Positions 15,763 through 24,630 of a stretch of DNA of 64,000 nucleotides are shown one piece after another. The stretch is from Betaproteobacteria bacterium (GTDB lineage Bacteria > Pseudomonadota > Gammaproteobacteria > Burkholderiales > SG8-41). The notes beneath the pieces were generated by a model that was given only the letters and a program-made list of their open reading frames with translations, had not been told where the DNA came from and did not search any database. The number at the start of each line of letters is the position of its first letter. Position 1 is the first letter of the stretch. The translations under genes were made by a program, and so were the position numbers. Location of the stretch: positions 21,078-85,077 of the forward strand of contig JAQGMI010000176.1 of assembly GCA_028292435.1 (NCBI GenBank). Reading direction: 5' to 3'.

Positions 15763-17016
15763 TTAATTCAAGTATTCGCCGGGATGCGCGATCGCACCCT
15801 TGATCGCCGATGCAGCAACCGTTGCAGGCGAGGCCATATAGACTTTGGAACTCGGATCGCCCATGCGGCCCTTGAAGTTACGCGTGCTCGCAGTGATGCA
15901 CACTTCTTCCGGTCCGAGCACGCCCATGTGTCCGCCGCCGCAAGCGCCGCACGTCGGATTGGTGATGACGGCGCCCGCCTCGACGAGCGTCGCGATGACG
16001 CCCGAGCGCACCGCATTGAGATACACGTGCTGCGAACCGGGCGTGATAATCAGCCGCGTTTTCGTCGACACTTTGCGTCCGGCTAGCACGCGTGCCGCCA
16101 GCGTCAAGTCGTCGAGCGTGCCGTTGGCGCACGAGCCGATGAATGCCTGATCGATTTTCGTACCGGCGACCTCGCCGACGGCGCGTGAATTCCTGAGCAC
16201 CGAATCGGGCAAGGCGACGAGCGGCTCGAGCTTACCCAAGTCAATCTCGCGCACATCAGCGTACCGGGCGTCGGCGTCTGGATGCACTGGCTCGATGGTG
16301 GTCTTGCCGCAAGCGCGCAGATAATTTTCGAGGACTGCATCCGCTTCAAAGGTCGCGAATTCACACGACAACTCGGCGCCCATCGTCGACAAGGTCTTGC
16401 GCGCGCTCATCGACAGGCCGGCGATGCCGGGACCGCCGAATTCGACGTTCTGCGTCGCATGATCGCCGTACGTGCCCGCGATGTGCAGAAACACGTCTTT
16501 CGTTGTGACGCCATCGCGCAAAGCGCCCGTCAATTCATAGCGCACAGTCGTGCCGACGCGAAACCATGTCTCGCCTTTGGCCGCGGCATACATGACATCC
16601 GGCCCGCCCACCCCGCGCGCGATGCAATTGAAAGCGCCGGCGCTGCAAGTGTGCGAATCGCTGCACACGAGCACGGTGCCAGGCAGCGCGTAACCTTCGT
16701 CGGCGACGACCTGGTGACAGATACCCTGCCCGCCACCCACATCGTGAAAGCGCGCGATGCCGAATTTTTCGACGAACTTGCGGGCGGTGCGATGAGCGCC
16801 CGCGCTCTGGATGGTCGGCGCCGGCACGCGATGATCGAGAATGACGACGACGCGCTCGGGATGCTCCATCTTGAGCATGTCCTGCCAGATACTCGGCATG
16901 AAATTGTTGTCGAACAGCACGACGGTATCGACGTCCACCGTCACCAGGTCCCCGGCGGCCACGCGGTCGCGACCGCTTTTTTTCGCAAGAATCTTTTCCG
17001 CGATTGTCATGCCCAT
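15763..17016 (-). CDS. LeuC-like large subunit of a 3-isopropylmalate dehydratase/homoaconitase family hydro-lyase
   Basis: A 417-residue aconitase-superfamily large subunit. Cluster-binding cysteine motifs are visible as SCANGT near residue 293 and PTCGACGGGHMG near residues 353-364; VCSDSHTCSAGAFN near 137-150 and IADKxS-type surroundings fit the family. The length agrees with the short LeuC2/homoaconitase class. It is 70 bp downstream of an isocitrate lyase/PEP mutase family gene. In nicotinate degradation a LeuCD-like 2,3-dimethylmalate dehydratase pairs with a PEP-mutase-family lyase, and that arrangement is seen here. Substrate is inferred. Confidence 0.88.
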   Translation of the reverse strand: MGMTIAEKILAKKSGRDRVAAGDLVTVDVDTVVLFDNNFMPSIWQDMLKMEHPERVVVILDHRVPAPTIQSAGAHRTARKFVEKFGIARFHDVGGGQGICHQVVADEGYALPGTVLVCSDSHTCSAGAFNCIARGVGGPDVMYAAAKGETWFRVGTTVRYELTGALRDGVTTKDVFLHIAGTYGDHATQNVEFGGPGIAGLSMSARKTLSTMGAELSCEFATFEADAVLENYLRACGKTTIEPVHPDADARYADVREIDLGKLEPLVALPDSVLRNSRAVGEVAGTKIDQAFIGSCANGTLDDLTLAARVLAGRKVSTKTRLIITPGSQHVYLNAVRSGVIATLVEAGAVITNPTCGACGGGHMGVLGPEEVCITASTRNFKGRMGDPSSKVYMASPATVAASAIKGAIAHPGEYLN

Positions 17017-17086
17017 GGTTAAACCCCTGAACTCGTTGCCTGCTGTTCGTTATGCGCTTCCCCGGCATCCTTCGTGTTCAATGCAT

Positions 17087-17983
17087 CTATCCCTGGCTGG
17101 CAAATTTCCGTTCCAGCTCGTCGAGCTCTTTCATGCCCATCAAATCGTTGAGCTCGTCGAATGACGCCAGCAGATCCGGGCGGTCGACCACGCGATTGTG
17201 GGTGACGACGTCTTCTTTAAAAACGGCCATCGCGTTCATCATACCTTTGAGCGCGGCGGTCGACAGTATGCGCGGGTAACTAACGCCGCCGACGCCAAGA
17301 TCCTGCAACTGCTTCGGCGACATCAGCGGCGTGGTTTTGCGCGAGCGCAGGCCGAGCCCCATGTTGACGATCAGCGGCTTGGGCACTCCTTTCGCGACCT
17401 TCGCGATGTCTTCCTTCGACAACAGCGCGTCGGCATACATCACGTCGGCACCCGCTTCGGCGTACATATTCAGACGGCGGATTGCTTCGTCGACGCCATG
17501 CGGACCTGCTGCATCGGTGCGTGACACGATCACAAAATCCTGATCGCGGCGCGCGTCAACTGCCGCCTTCACTTTTTGCACCATCTCTTCGGCCGGTATG
17601 CACGACTTGCCTGCCATGTGGCCGCAGCGCTTGGGCCAGACCTGGTCTTCGAACATCAACGCGGCCATGCCGGCTTTCTCGAACGCGCGCACGACGAAGT
17701 GCACGGTCATCGCATTGCCGTAGCCGGTGTCGGCGTCGGCGCGCAGCAAAAGGTCCGTGCAGTCGGCGAGGCGACGCGCGTTGTTGAGATTTTCATCGAA
17801 CGTCATCACGCCGCGGTCGGCCCAGCCCATGCGGCTTTCCGATACGCCGGCACCCGAAATCGACGCCGTCTTGAATCCCGAATGCTCGACGAGCCGCGCG
17901 GTGTAACCGTCATAGATGCCGGGTTGAATCAGAATTTCCGGTGCATACATCAAATCCTTGAACTGCCGACCTTTGCTTGCCAT
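17087..17983 (-). CDS. Isocitrate lyase/PEP mutase family protein (first copy)
   Basis: A 298-residue TIM barrel with the metal-binding loop RADADTGYGN (81-90) and the flexible-loop motif KRCGH (118-122, Cys120). The loop cysteine marks a C-C lyase (isocitrate, methylisocitrate or dimethylmalate lyase type) rather than PEP mutase. I chose the ATG at 17983 because GAGGAG lies just upstream; an open frame extends to 18127 but lacks such support. It heads the - strand unit with the LeuC- and LeuD-like subunits. Product expected: a 2-oxo or pyruvate fragment plus an acid. Confidence 0.88.
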   Translation of the reverse strand: MASKGRQFKDLMYAPEILIQPGIYDGYTARLVEHSGFKTASISGAGVSESRMGWADRGVMTFDENLNNARRLADCTDLLLRADADTGYGNAMTVHFVVRAFEKAGMAALMFEDQVWPKRCGHMAGKSCIPAEEMVQKVKAAVDARRDQDFVIVSRTDAAGPHGVDEAIRRLNMYAEAGADVMYADALLSKEDIAKVAKGVPKPLIVNMGLGLRSRKTTPLMSPKQLQDLGVGGVSYPRILSTAALKGMMNAMAVFKEDVVTHNRVVDRPDLLASFDELNDLMGMKELDELERKFASQG

Positions 17984-18216
17984 TTCGGAGCACTCCTCTG
18001 AAACCAGATATTGAAAACGTTGACGGCATCGATGAACGCCAGGTTCAGGCGATGTAAGGATGTTCATTGCAATGCGTGCGGCGCCTGCAACTGACGCAAT
18101 CTTACTCCGGCTGGTGTTGAACACCATCTTGCCTCCCGCGCACTGTTATCATTTCAACGCTGAATCGAGCCGTTCGCGCAACGAGGGTTGAACCGGGTTT
18201 CAAGGAGAAATCATTC

Positions 18217-19152
18217 ATGAAAGACAAAGTCACAACGCGCTTGCGCCATCTGCTCGCGCAGAAGAAAACACTGGTGAAACCCGGCGCGCACAACGCGCTG
18301 GCCGCGCGCATCATCGAGCAAGCGGGATTTTCCTGTTGCGGCGTGACCGGCTACGGCGTTTCGGTGTCGTTGCTTGGACGGCCTGATGTCGGGCTCACGA
18401 CAATGTCCGAAGTCGTGATGGTTGCGCGCTACGTTGCGCAGGCGGTGGACATCCCCGTCATCGCGGATGCCGACACCGGCTTCGGCAATGCGATCAACGT
18501 GATGCGCACGGTCGAAGAATTCATCGGCGCCGGCGTCGCGGCGATTCATATCGAAGATCAGGTGGCGCCCAAGCGCTGCGGCCACGTCGCGGGCAAGGAA
18601 GTGATTCCGCTCGGCGAGATGGTCGGGAAAATGCGTGCGGCCGAGCGCGTGCGGCGCGAGCTCGATCCGGATTTTCTGCTGATCGCCCGCTGCGACGCGC
18701 GCGGCGTCGCCGGCGGCAGCGTTGACGACCTGATCACGCGCGCGAATGCGTATCTCGATTCGGGCGCGGACATGATTTTTCCTGAAGCGTTGACGAGCGA
18801 AGCCGAAGTCGAGCGCTGCGCGCGCGAAATCAAAGGACCGCTGCATTACAACCGCACGGGCGTGTCGCCTCGATTGACGTTGGCGCAGTTGAACGACTAC
18901 GGCATTGCGATCGTGAGCAACGCGACGGGCGCATTGCGCTCGTCGATGATTGCGATGTGGGATTACATGAATACATTTGCTAAAGAAGACGTCGAGTTCG
19001 TCAAGGCATTCACCGAACAGCACCGCAATCACCCGGCCGGCGACCTGCACGCGTTCGTCGGTTTCGCCGAAATCAAAAAGCTCGAGGAGGAATTCCTCGC
19101 CGCGGACGACGTCGCCCGAAAATATGCAGGCGCGATCGGGTTTCAGCCGTGA
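18217..19152 (+). CDS. Isocitrate lyase/PEP mutase family protein (second copy)
   Basis: A 311-residue TIM barrel with ADADTGFGN (83-91) and the lyase-type loop KRCGH (119-123, Cys121). It is transcribed divergently from the first copy and is clearly a paralogue with a different C-terminus (residues 230-311). It resembles 2,3-dimethylmalate lyase and oxaloacetate decarboxylase-like members. Its stop codon overlaps the GTG start of a Bug-type binding protein, so the lyase and a transport component are translationally coupled. Confidence 0.87.
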   Translation: MKDKVTTRLRHLLAQKKTLVKPGAHNALAARIIEQAGFSCCGVTGYGVSVSLLGRPDVGLTTMSEVVMVARYVAQAVDIPVIADADTGFGNAINVMRTVEEFIGAGVAAIHIEDQVAPKRCGHVAGKEVIPLGEMVGKMRAAERVRRELDPDFLLIARCDARGVAGGSVDDLITRANAYLDSGADMIFPEALTSEAEVERCAREIKGPLHYNRTGVSPRLTLAQLNDYGIAIVSNATGALRSSMIAMWDYMNTFAKEDVEFVKAFTEQHRNHPAGDLHAFVGFAEIKKLEEEFLAADDVARKYAGAIGFQP

Positions 19153-20105
19153 CAAGACTGGCGGCGCTGCTGTTGCTGTCGATGACGTTGGCGGCGAGCG
19201 CGCAGGATTACCCGACGCGGCCGATTCGCATCATCGTGCCGAGCACCGCTGGCGGCAGCGTGGATACGATGGCGCGCATGGTCGGCACTCACCTTGCCGG
19301 GCGCTGGAAGCAACAGGTCGTTGCCGACAATCGCTCGGGTGCAGGCGGCGTTATTGCCGCCGAGATCACCGCCAAGGCGGCACCCGACGGCTACACGCTG
19401 ATCATGGCGACGATTGCCTCGATGGTGACGAACGTCAGCCTCACGCGAAATCTCCCATACGATCCGGTGCGCGACTTCGCACCCGTCACGCTCGTCGCCT
19501 CGCAGCAGATCGTGTTGATCGTCAATCCCGCGGTTCCCGCGAAGTCCGTGCAGGAACTGATCGCGCTCGCCAAGGCGAAGCCGGGTCAACTTACGTTCGC
19601 CTCCGCCGGCAACGGCTCGGGCGGCCATCTGTCGGGCGAACTGCTGAAGATACTCGCCGGCATCAACCTCACGCACGTGCCGTACAAAGGCATCGCGCCC
19701 GCAATTGTCGACGTCATCAGCGGCCAGGTCTCGATGACATTTACCAGCATCATCTCTGGTACGCCGCACATCAAGTCGGGCCGTACCCGGGCACTCGCCG
19801 TCACCGGCGCGCATCGCTCGCCGGCGCTGCCTGACGTTCCCACGATGATCGAGTCCGGCGTTAAGAGTTACGAGGCGAGCACGTGGTACGGCCTGCTTGC
19901 GCCGAAAGCAACGCCGCGCACCATCATCACCCGTCTGAACCGCGAGGTCGTTGCGATTGTCAATCTGCCTGAAGTCAGGTCGCAACTGCTGGCCGAAGGC
20001 GCCGAACCGGTTGGCAACACCGCCGATGAATTTGGCGCCATCATCAAGGCCGATATTGCCAAATGGGGCAAGGTGATACGTGAAGCGGGATTGCGCGCAG
20101 AATAA
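19149..20105 (+). CDS. Bug-family periplasmic substrate-binding protein
   Basis: A 318-residue TctC/Bug-type protein that starts with GTG overlapping the upstream TGA (GTGA). A signal peptide (residues 1-18, ending ASAQ) is followed by DYPTRPIRIIVPSTAGGSVD, the classic Bug start, and later by VPYKGIAPAIVDVISGQV. It belongs to the mainstream Bug branch, distinct from the three WKPEKNV-type relatives in the window. Coupling to the lyase suggests that the ligand is that enzyme's substrate, for example a substituted dicarboxylic acid. Confidence 0.92.
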   Translation: MTRLAALLLLSMTLAASAQDYPTRPIRIIVPSTAGGSVDTMARMVGTHLAGRWKQQVVADNRSGAGGVIAAEITAKAAPDGYTLIMATIASMVTNVSLTRNLPYDPVRDFAPVTLVASQQIVLIVNPAVPAKSVQELIALAKAKPGQLTFASAGNGSGGHLSGELLKILAGINLTHVPYKGIAPAIVDVISGQVSMTFTSIISGTPHIKSGRTRALAVTGAHRSPALPDVPTMIESGVKSYEASTWYGLLAPKATPRTIITRLNREVVAIVNLPEVRSQLLAEGAEPVGNTADEFGAIIKADIAKWGKVIREAGLRAE

Positions 20106-20120
20106 AGCCGCGCGGCCGAA

Positions 20121-20138
20121 TGTAACAAGCCTGTTACA
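20121..20138. promoter_or_regulatory. Candidate operator upstream of the first RND efflux operon
   Basis: A perfect inverted repeat TGTAACA-N4-TGTTACA, 96 bp ahead of the MFP start codon. The same TGTAAC half-site occurs twice upstream of the second efflux operon (33865-33890). This suggests one shared repressor, perhaps TetR- or MarR-like; its gene is not in the window. Confidence 0.45.
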
Positions 20139-20233
20139 CAACGACCGTTTTCGACGCATCTTTACTGCAGAAAACGGCGTTTCAAATTAAGATACCCGAT
20201 TGCCGCGTGAGACGGTACGAGGGAACAGCACGA

Positions 20234-21460
20234 ATGGCATCGATGCTCAAAATGAGCCGCACCCGGTTGGTATTTATCGTCGTCACTTTTATCGTGCTGG
20301 TGGCGGCGGTCGCATGGCGCTCCGGCTTTCACGTTACCAAGGCGGCTGACACGACCAAAGGCGGCCCTCCGCCGGTGCCGGTGACGACAGCTATCGTCAA
20401 GGCGCAGGACATTCCGACCTATCTCTCCGGTATTGGTTCCGTCAGCCCGCTGTACGCGGTCACGATCAAGGCGCGCGTCGACGGCCAGCTCGATAAAGTA
20501 TTGTTCAGCGAAGGCCAGGATGTCAAAGCCGGCACGGTGCTCGCGCAGATCGATCCGCGTCCGTTGCAGGCACAACTTGAACTCGCGCAGGCGCAGCAGG
20601 CGCGCGATGCGGCGCAGCTTAAAAACGGCATGATGGATCTCGAGCGTTACACGACGCTGTGGAAGCAGGATTCGATCGCGCAGCAGACGCTGGCAACGCA
20701 GCAGGCCACCGTCGACCAGTTGAAAGCGACGGTGCAGGCCGACCAGGCGACCATCGACAACGCCAAAGTTCAGCTCGACTACACCACGATCCGGGCGCCG
20801 ATCAGCGGACGCACCGGCGTGCGGCTGGTCGATCCGGGCAACATCGTGCGCGCCGCCGACAACATCGGCATCGTCAGCATCAACCAGATCGATCCGATCG
20901 CCGTGGTGTTCACGCTGCCCGAAGACCGCTTTCAGGATATTAACCGCGCGATGCGGGAACATGGCCGCACAGCGCTTGAAGTGCAGGCCTTCGCGCGCGA
21001 GGACAACACGCTGCTCGGCACCGGCAAGTTGATGCTCGTCAACAACCAGATCGACACCACGACCGGAACGGTGCAATTGAAAGCGCAGTTCGCCAACGGC
21101 CCGCACAAGCTATGGCCGGGCCAATACGTGAACGTCCATCTGATGATGGGCACGCGCAGCCAGGCGGTGACGGTGCCGGCTTCGGTCGTGCAGCGCGGCC
21201 CCAACGGACTTTTCGCTTACGTCGTTAACGCCGACGAAACCGCCGCCGTGCGCCCGATCCGGGTCGGCCCGATTCAGGACGGCACCGCCATCATCGAAGA
21301 AGGACTTGAAGCCGGCATCCGCGTCGTCAGCGACGGCCAGTACAAGCTGAAACCCGGCGTCAAAGTCGCCGAAGTGAAACCTGCGGATGCGGCGCCGGGC
21401 AAAGGCGCCGGCAAAGACAAGGCGCGCAAGGACGCAGCCAAGAAAGCCGCGCCCGAGTGA
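20234..21460 (+). CDS. RND efflux periplasmic adaptor (MdtA-like membrane fusion protein)
   Basis: A 408-residue adaptor with one N-terminal transmembrane anchor (about residues 8-29), a biotinyl-lipoyl-like half-motif (VKARVDGQLDKVLFSEGQDVKAG), an alpha-helical hairpin rich in Gln and Ala (about 120-180), and beta-barrel and membrane-proximal domains. The C-terminal 30 residues are a Lys/Ala-rich tail. I chose the ATG at 20234 because GAGGGA precedes it; an upstream GTG at 20207 is in frame. Its stop overlaps the GTG of the RND pump. Role: links the inner membrane pump to an outer membrane channel. Confidence 0.92.
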   Translation: MASMLKMSRTRLVFIVVTFIVLVAAVAWRSGFHVTKAADTTKGGPPPVPVTTAIVKAQDIPTYLSGIGSVSPLYAVTIKARVDGQLDKVLFSEGQDVKAGTVLAQIDPRPLQAQLELAQAQQARDAAQLKNGMMDLERYTTLWKQDSIAQQTLATQQATVDQLKATVQADQATIDNAKVQLDYTTIRAPISGRTGVRLVDPGNIVRAADNIGIVSINQIDPIAVVFTLPEDRFQDINRAMREHGRTALEVQAFAREDNTLLGTGKLMLVNNQIDTTTGTVQLKAQFANGPHKLWPGQYVNVHLMMGTRSQAVTVPASVVQRGPNGLFAYVVNADETAAVRPIRVGPIQDGTAIIEEGLEAGIRVVSDGQYKLKPGVKVAEVKPADAAPGKGAGKDKARKDAAKKAAPE

Positions 21461-24400
21461 ACATCTCCGCGGCCTTCATCAATCGTCCGATCGGCACGTC
21501 GCTGCTCGCTGTCGCGATGTTTCTGATCGGCGCCGCCGCGTGGCCGCTGCTGCCGGTCGCCCCCCTGCCGCAGGTCGACTTCCCGACGATCCAGGTGCAG
21601 GCGCAGTTTCCAGGCGCAAGCCCCGAGACGATGGCGTCCAACGTCGCCACGCCGCTCGAGCGCTATTTTTCGCTGATCGCGGGATTGACCGAAATGACGT
21701 CGACGAGCTACTTCGGCTCGACGGTCATCGTGCTGCAGTTCGATTTGAATCGCAGCATCGAATCGGCCGCCGTCGACGTGCAGGCGGCAATCAATGCCGC
21801 GGCGGGGCAACTCCCGGCGAATCTGCCTAATCCGCCGACATATCGCAAAGTAAATCCGGCGGACCGGCCGATCCTGATCATGGGCGTGAGTTCGGAAACG
21901 CTGCCGCTCACGCAGGTTTCGGATTTTGCCGACAGCATCGTTGCGCAGCAGATATCCCAGTTGGCGGGCGTCGGCCAGGTCAGCATCTTCGGCCAGCAGA
22001 AGCCGGCCGTGCGGATTCAGGTCGATCCGGGAAAAATATCCGGCCTGGGCCTGAGCCTTGAAGACATTCGTGCGCAGATCGCTGCCGCCACGGTGAACAC
22101 GCCGAAAGGCGCGTTCGACGGCCAGAAACAAAGCGTCACCGTCTACGACAACGACCAGCTTTTCACCGCCAATGCGTGGGACGAGGTGATCGTCGCTTAT
22201 CGCGGCGGCGCACCGATCCGGGTGCGTGATATCGGCGATGCGGTCGATGGGCCGGAAAACGTGAAGCTCGCGGCGTCGGCCTACGCGGGTGCCGGCGGTG
22301 ACGACGACGCAAAACAGCTCGCCAATGGCCGCACCATATTGCTTGCCGTGTTCAAGCAGCCGGGCGCGAACGTAATCGAGACCGTCGACGGCATCAAGGC
22401 GGCGATGCCGCGCGTGCAGCGCGCGATTCCGCCGGCGGTGAAAATCGGCATTATCTCGGACCGCACCCAGACCATCCGGGCTTCGGTGCATGACGTCGAA
22501 TTCACGCTGATCCTGACTATCGTGCTCGTCGTGATCGTCATTTTTATTTTCCTGCGCAATGTCGTCGCGACGCTGATCCCGAGCGCCACCGTGCCGCTCG
22601 CGATTCTCGGCACCGCAGCGGCGATGTATCTCGTCGGCTACAGTCTCGACAATCTGTCGTTGATGGCGCTGACCATCTCGGTCGGCTTCGTCGTCGACGA
22701 TGCGATCGTGATGCTCGAAAACATCTACCGTCACGTCGAGAACGGCATGCCGGCGCATGAGGCGGCGATGAAGGGCGCGGAAGAAATCGGCTTCACGATT
22801 ATTTCGATTTCGGTGTCGCTGGTCGCCGTCTTCATCCCGCTCCTGCTGATGGGCGGCATCATTGGCCGGCTGTTTCGCGAGTTCGCCGTTACGGTAACTA
22901 TCACGATCGCGATCTCGGTCATCGTCTCACTCACCCTGACGCCGATGCTGTGCTCGCGCTACCTCAAGCACCACGACAAGCAGGAGGGGCACGGCCGCCT
23001 GTTCATGTGGTTTGAAAAAAGCTTCGATCGCATGCTCGCGGCGTACGAACGCGGCCTGCACGTGGTAATGCGGCACCAGCCGCTGACGCTCGCCGTATTT
23101 TTAGCGACCGTGATCGCGACCGTTGCGCTGTACATCTACATACCGAAAGGCTTCTTCCCGCAGCAGGACACGGGTTTCATCCAGGCGATCGCTGAAGCGG
23201 GACAGGACATCTCATTCCAGGCGATGACCGAGCGCGCGGTCGCGGTGGCCGACATCGTGCGCCAGGACCCGGATGTGTACAGCGTCGGCAACTCGTTAGG
23301 CTCGAACGCCGCCAACACGGGCAATTTCTTCATCACCCTGAAATCGCGCGACGCCGGTCGCAAAACCGATGCAGCCGAAATCCTGGCGCGCCTGAGGCGC
23401 AAGCTCAATGCGGTACAAGGCATCAATCTTTATATGCAGGTTGCACAGGACGTCAACATGGGCGGCCGGATTGCGCGCACGCAGTATCAGTACACGATGA
23501 CGGACGCGAACATCGCCGAGTTGAGCGAATGGGCGCCGCGCATACTCGAGCGGCTGCGCCAGTTGCCGCAGCTGACCGACGTGGTATCCGATCAGCAGAC
23601 GAATGCGGCGGCAGTGAATCTGACCATCGATCGCGATCGCGCGTCGAGCTACGGCATCACGCCGGCGATGATTAACGCAACGATCTACGACGCGATCGGG
23701 CAGCGCCAGGTCACGCAATTTTTCACGCAATTAAATTCGTATCGCGTGATTCTCGAAGTGACGCCGTCGATGCAGCAGGACCCGAGCCTTTTCCAGAAAA
23801 TCTACGTGACATCGCCGACGACCGGCAAGCAGATCCCGGTTTCAACATTCGTGAAAGTCGACAACACGAAAACCAATTACCTGTCGATCGCGCACCAGGG
23901 CCAGTTTCCGGCAATCACGATCTCGTTCAATCTCGCGCCCGGCACAGCGCTCGGCGACGCCGTCGACGCAATCCAGACGGCGGTGCCGAGCATTGGCACG
24001 CCGTCAACCATTACCGGCGGGTTCCAGGGCACCGCGCAGGCATTCCAGCGTTCGCTCGCCACGCAGCCGTATCTGATCGCGGCTGCGCTGATCGCCGTCT
24101 ACATCGTGCTGGGCCTCTTGTACGAGAGCTACATCCATCCGCTGACGATCCTGTCGACGCTGCCCTCGGCCGGTGTGGGTGCGCTCCTGATGCTGATCCT
24201 TTGCGGCTATGACCTCTCCGTCATTGCGCTGATCGGCATCATCCTCTTGATCGGTATCGTGAAGAAGAACGGCATCATGATGGTCGACTTCGCGCTGACC
24301 GCGGAACGCGAGCGCGGCTTGTCGCCCGAAGAATCCATATACCAGGCCTGCGTCCTGCGCTTCCGGCCGATCATGATGACGACGATGTGCGCGATGTTGG

Positions 24401-24627
24401 CCGGCGTGCCGCTCATGCTTGGCACGGGAACGGGTTCGGAGTTGAGGCGCCCGCTCGGTCTCGCGATGGTTGGCGGTCTCGCCGTGTCGCAGATGCTGAC
24501 GCTGTTTACGACACCGGTCGTTTACCTCTACCTCGACCGTCTGAACAACCGCTTGCGCGGCAAGCGGCATTCAATGCAGGCGGACGCGCTGCCGCCCGCG
24601 GTCGCCGCGGAACACCCGCCCGCCTGA
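21457..24627 (+). CDS. RND multidrug efflux transporter (MdtB/MdtC-like), first operon
   Basis: A 1056-residue HAE1-type RND pump starting at a GTG that overlaps the MFP stop codon. It shows the N-terminal FINRPIGTSLL helix, the proton-relay aspartates in GFVVDDAIVMLEN (TM4), the PKGFFPQQDTG motif between repeats, and a duplicated 12-helix layout with two large periplasmic loops. It is the only pump of the + strand operon, which has no outer membrane factor of its own. Its stop codon lies only three bases from that of the convergent outer membrane channel gene. Confidence 0.94.
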   Translation: MNISAAFINRPIGTSLLAVAMFLIGAAAWPLLPVAPLPQVDFPTIQVQAQFPGASPETMASNVATPLERYFSLIAGLTEMTSTSYFGSTVIVLQFDLNRSIESAAVDVQAAINAAAGQLPANLPNPPTYRKVNPADRPILIMGVSSETLPLTQVSDFADSIVAQQISQLAGVGQVSIFGQQKPAVRIQVDPGKISGLGLSLEDIRAQIAAATVNTPKGAFDGQKQSVTVYDNDQLFTANAWDEVIVAYRGGAPIRVRDIGDAVDGPENVKLAASAYAGAGGDDDAKQLANGRTILLAVFKQPGANVIETVDGIKAAMPRVQRAIPPAVKIGIISDRTQTIRASVHDVEFTLILTIVLVVIVIFIFLRNVVATLIPSATVPLAILGTAAAMYLVGYSLDNLSLMALTISVGFVVDDAIVMLENIYRHVENGMPAHEAAMKGAEEIGFTIISISVSLVAVFIPLLLMGGIIGRLFREFAVTVTITIAISVIVSLTLTPMLCSRYLKHHDKQEGHGRLFMWFEKSFDRMLAAYERGLHVVMRHQPLTLAVFLATVIATVALYIYIPKGFFPQQDTGFIQAIAEAGQDISFQAMTERAVAVADIVRQDPDVYSVGNSLGSNAANTGNFFITLKSRDAGRKTDAAEILARLRRKLNAVQGINLYMQVAQDVNMGGRIARTQYQYTMTDANIAELSEWAPRILERLRQLPQLTDVVSDQQTNAAAVNLTIDRDRASSYGITPAMINATIYDAIGQRQVTQFFTQLNSYRVILEVTPSMQQDPSLFQKIYVTSPTTGKQIPVSTFVKVDNTKTNYLSIAHQGQFPAITISFNLAPGTALGDAVDAIQTAVPSIGTPSTITGGFQGTAQAFQRSLATQPYLIAAALIAVYIVLGLLYESYIHPLTILSTLPSAGVGALLMLILCGYDLSVIALIGIILLIGIVKKNGIMMVDFALTAERERGLSPEESIYQACVLRFRPIMMTTMCAMLAGVPLMLGTGTGSELRRPLGLAMVGGLAVSQMLTLFTTPVVYLYLDRLNNRLRGKRHSMQADALPPAVAAEHPPA

Positions 24628-24630
24628 TTA

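Noticed and set aside
18000..18127. N-terminal extension of the first lyase
   Set aside because: The extension lacks family similarity, while a strong ribosome-binding site precedes the ATG at 17983.
21274..22758. 494-codon - strand frame across the RND gene
   Set aside because: Antisense to the well-supported RND pump and compositionally a shadow.
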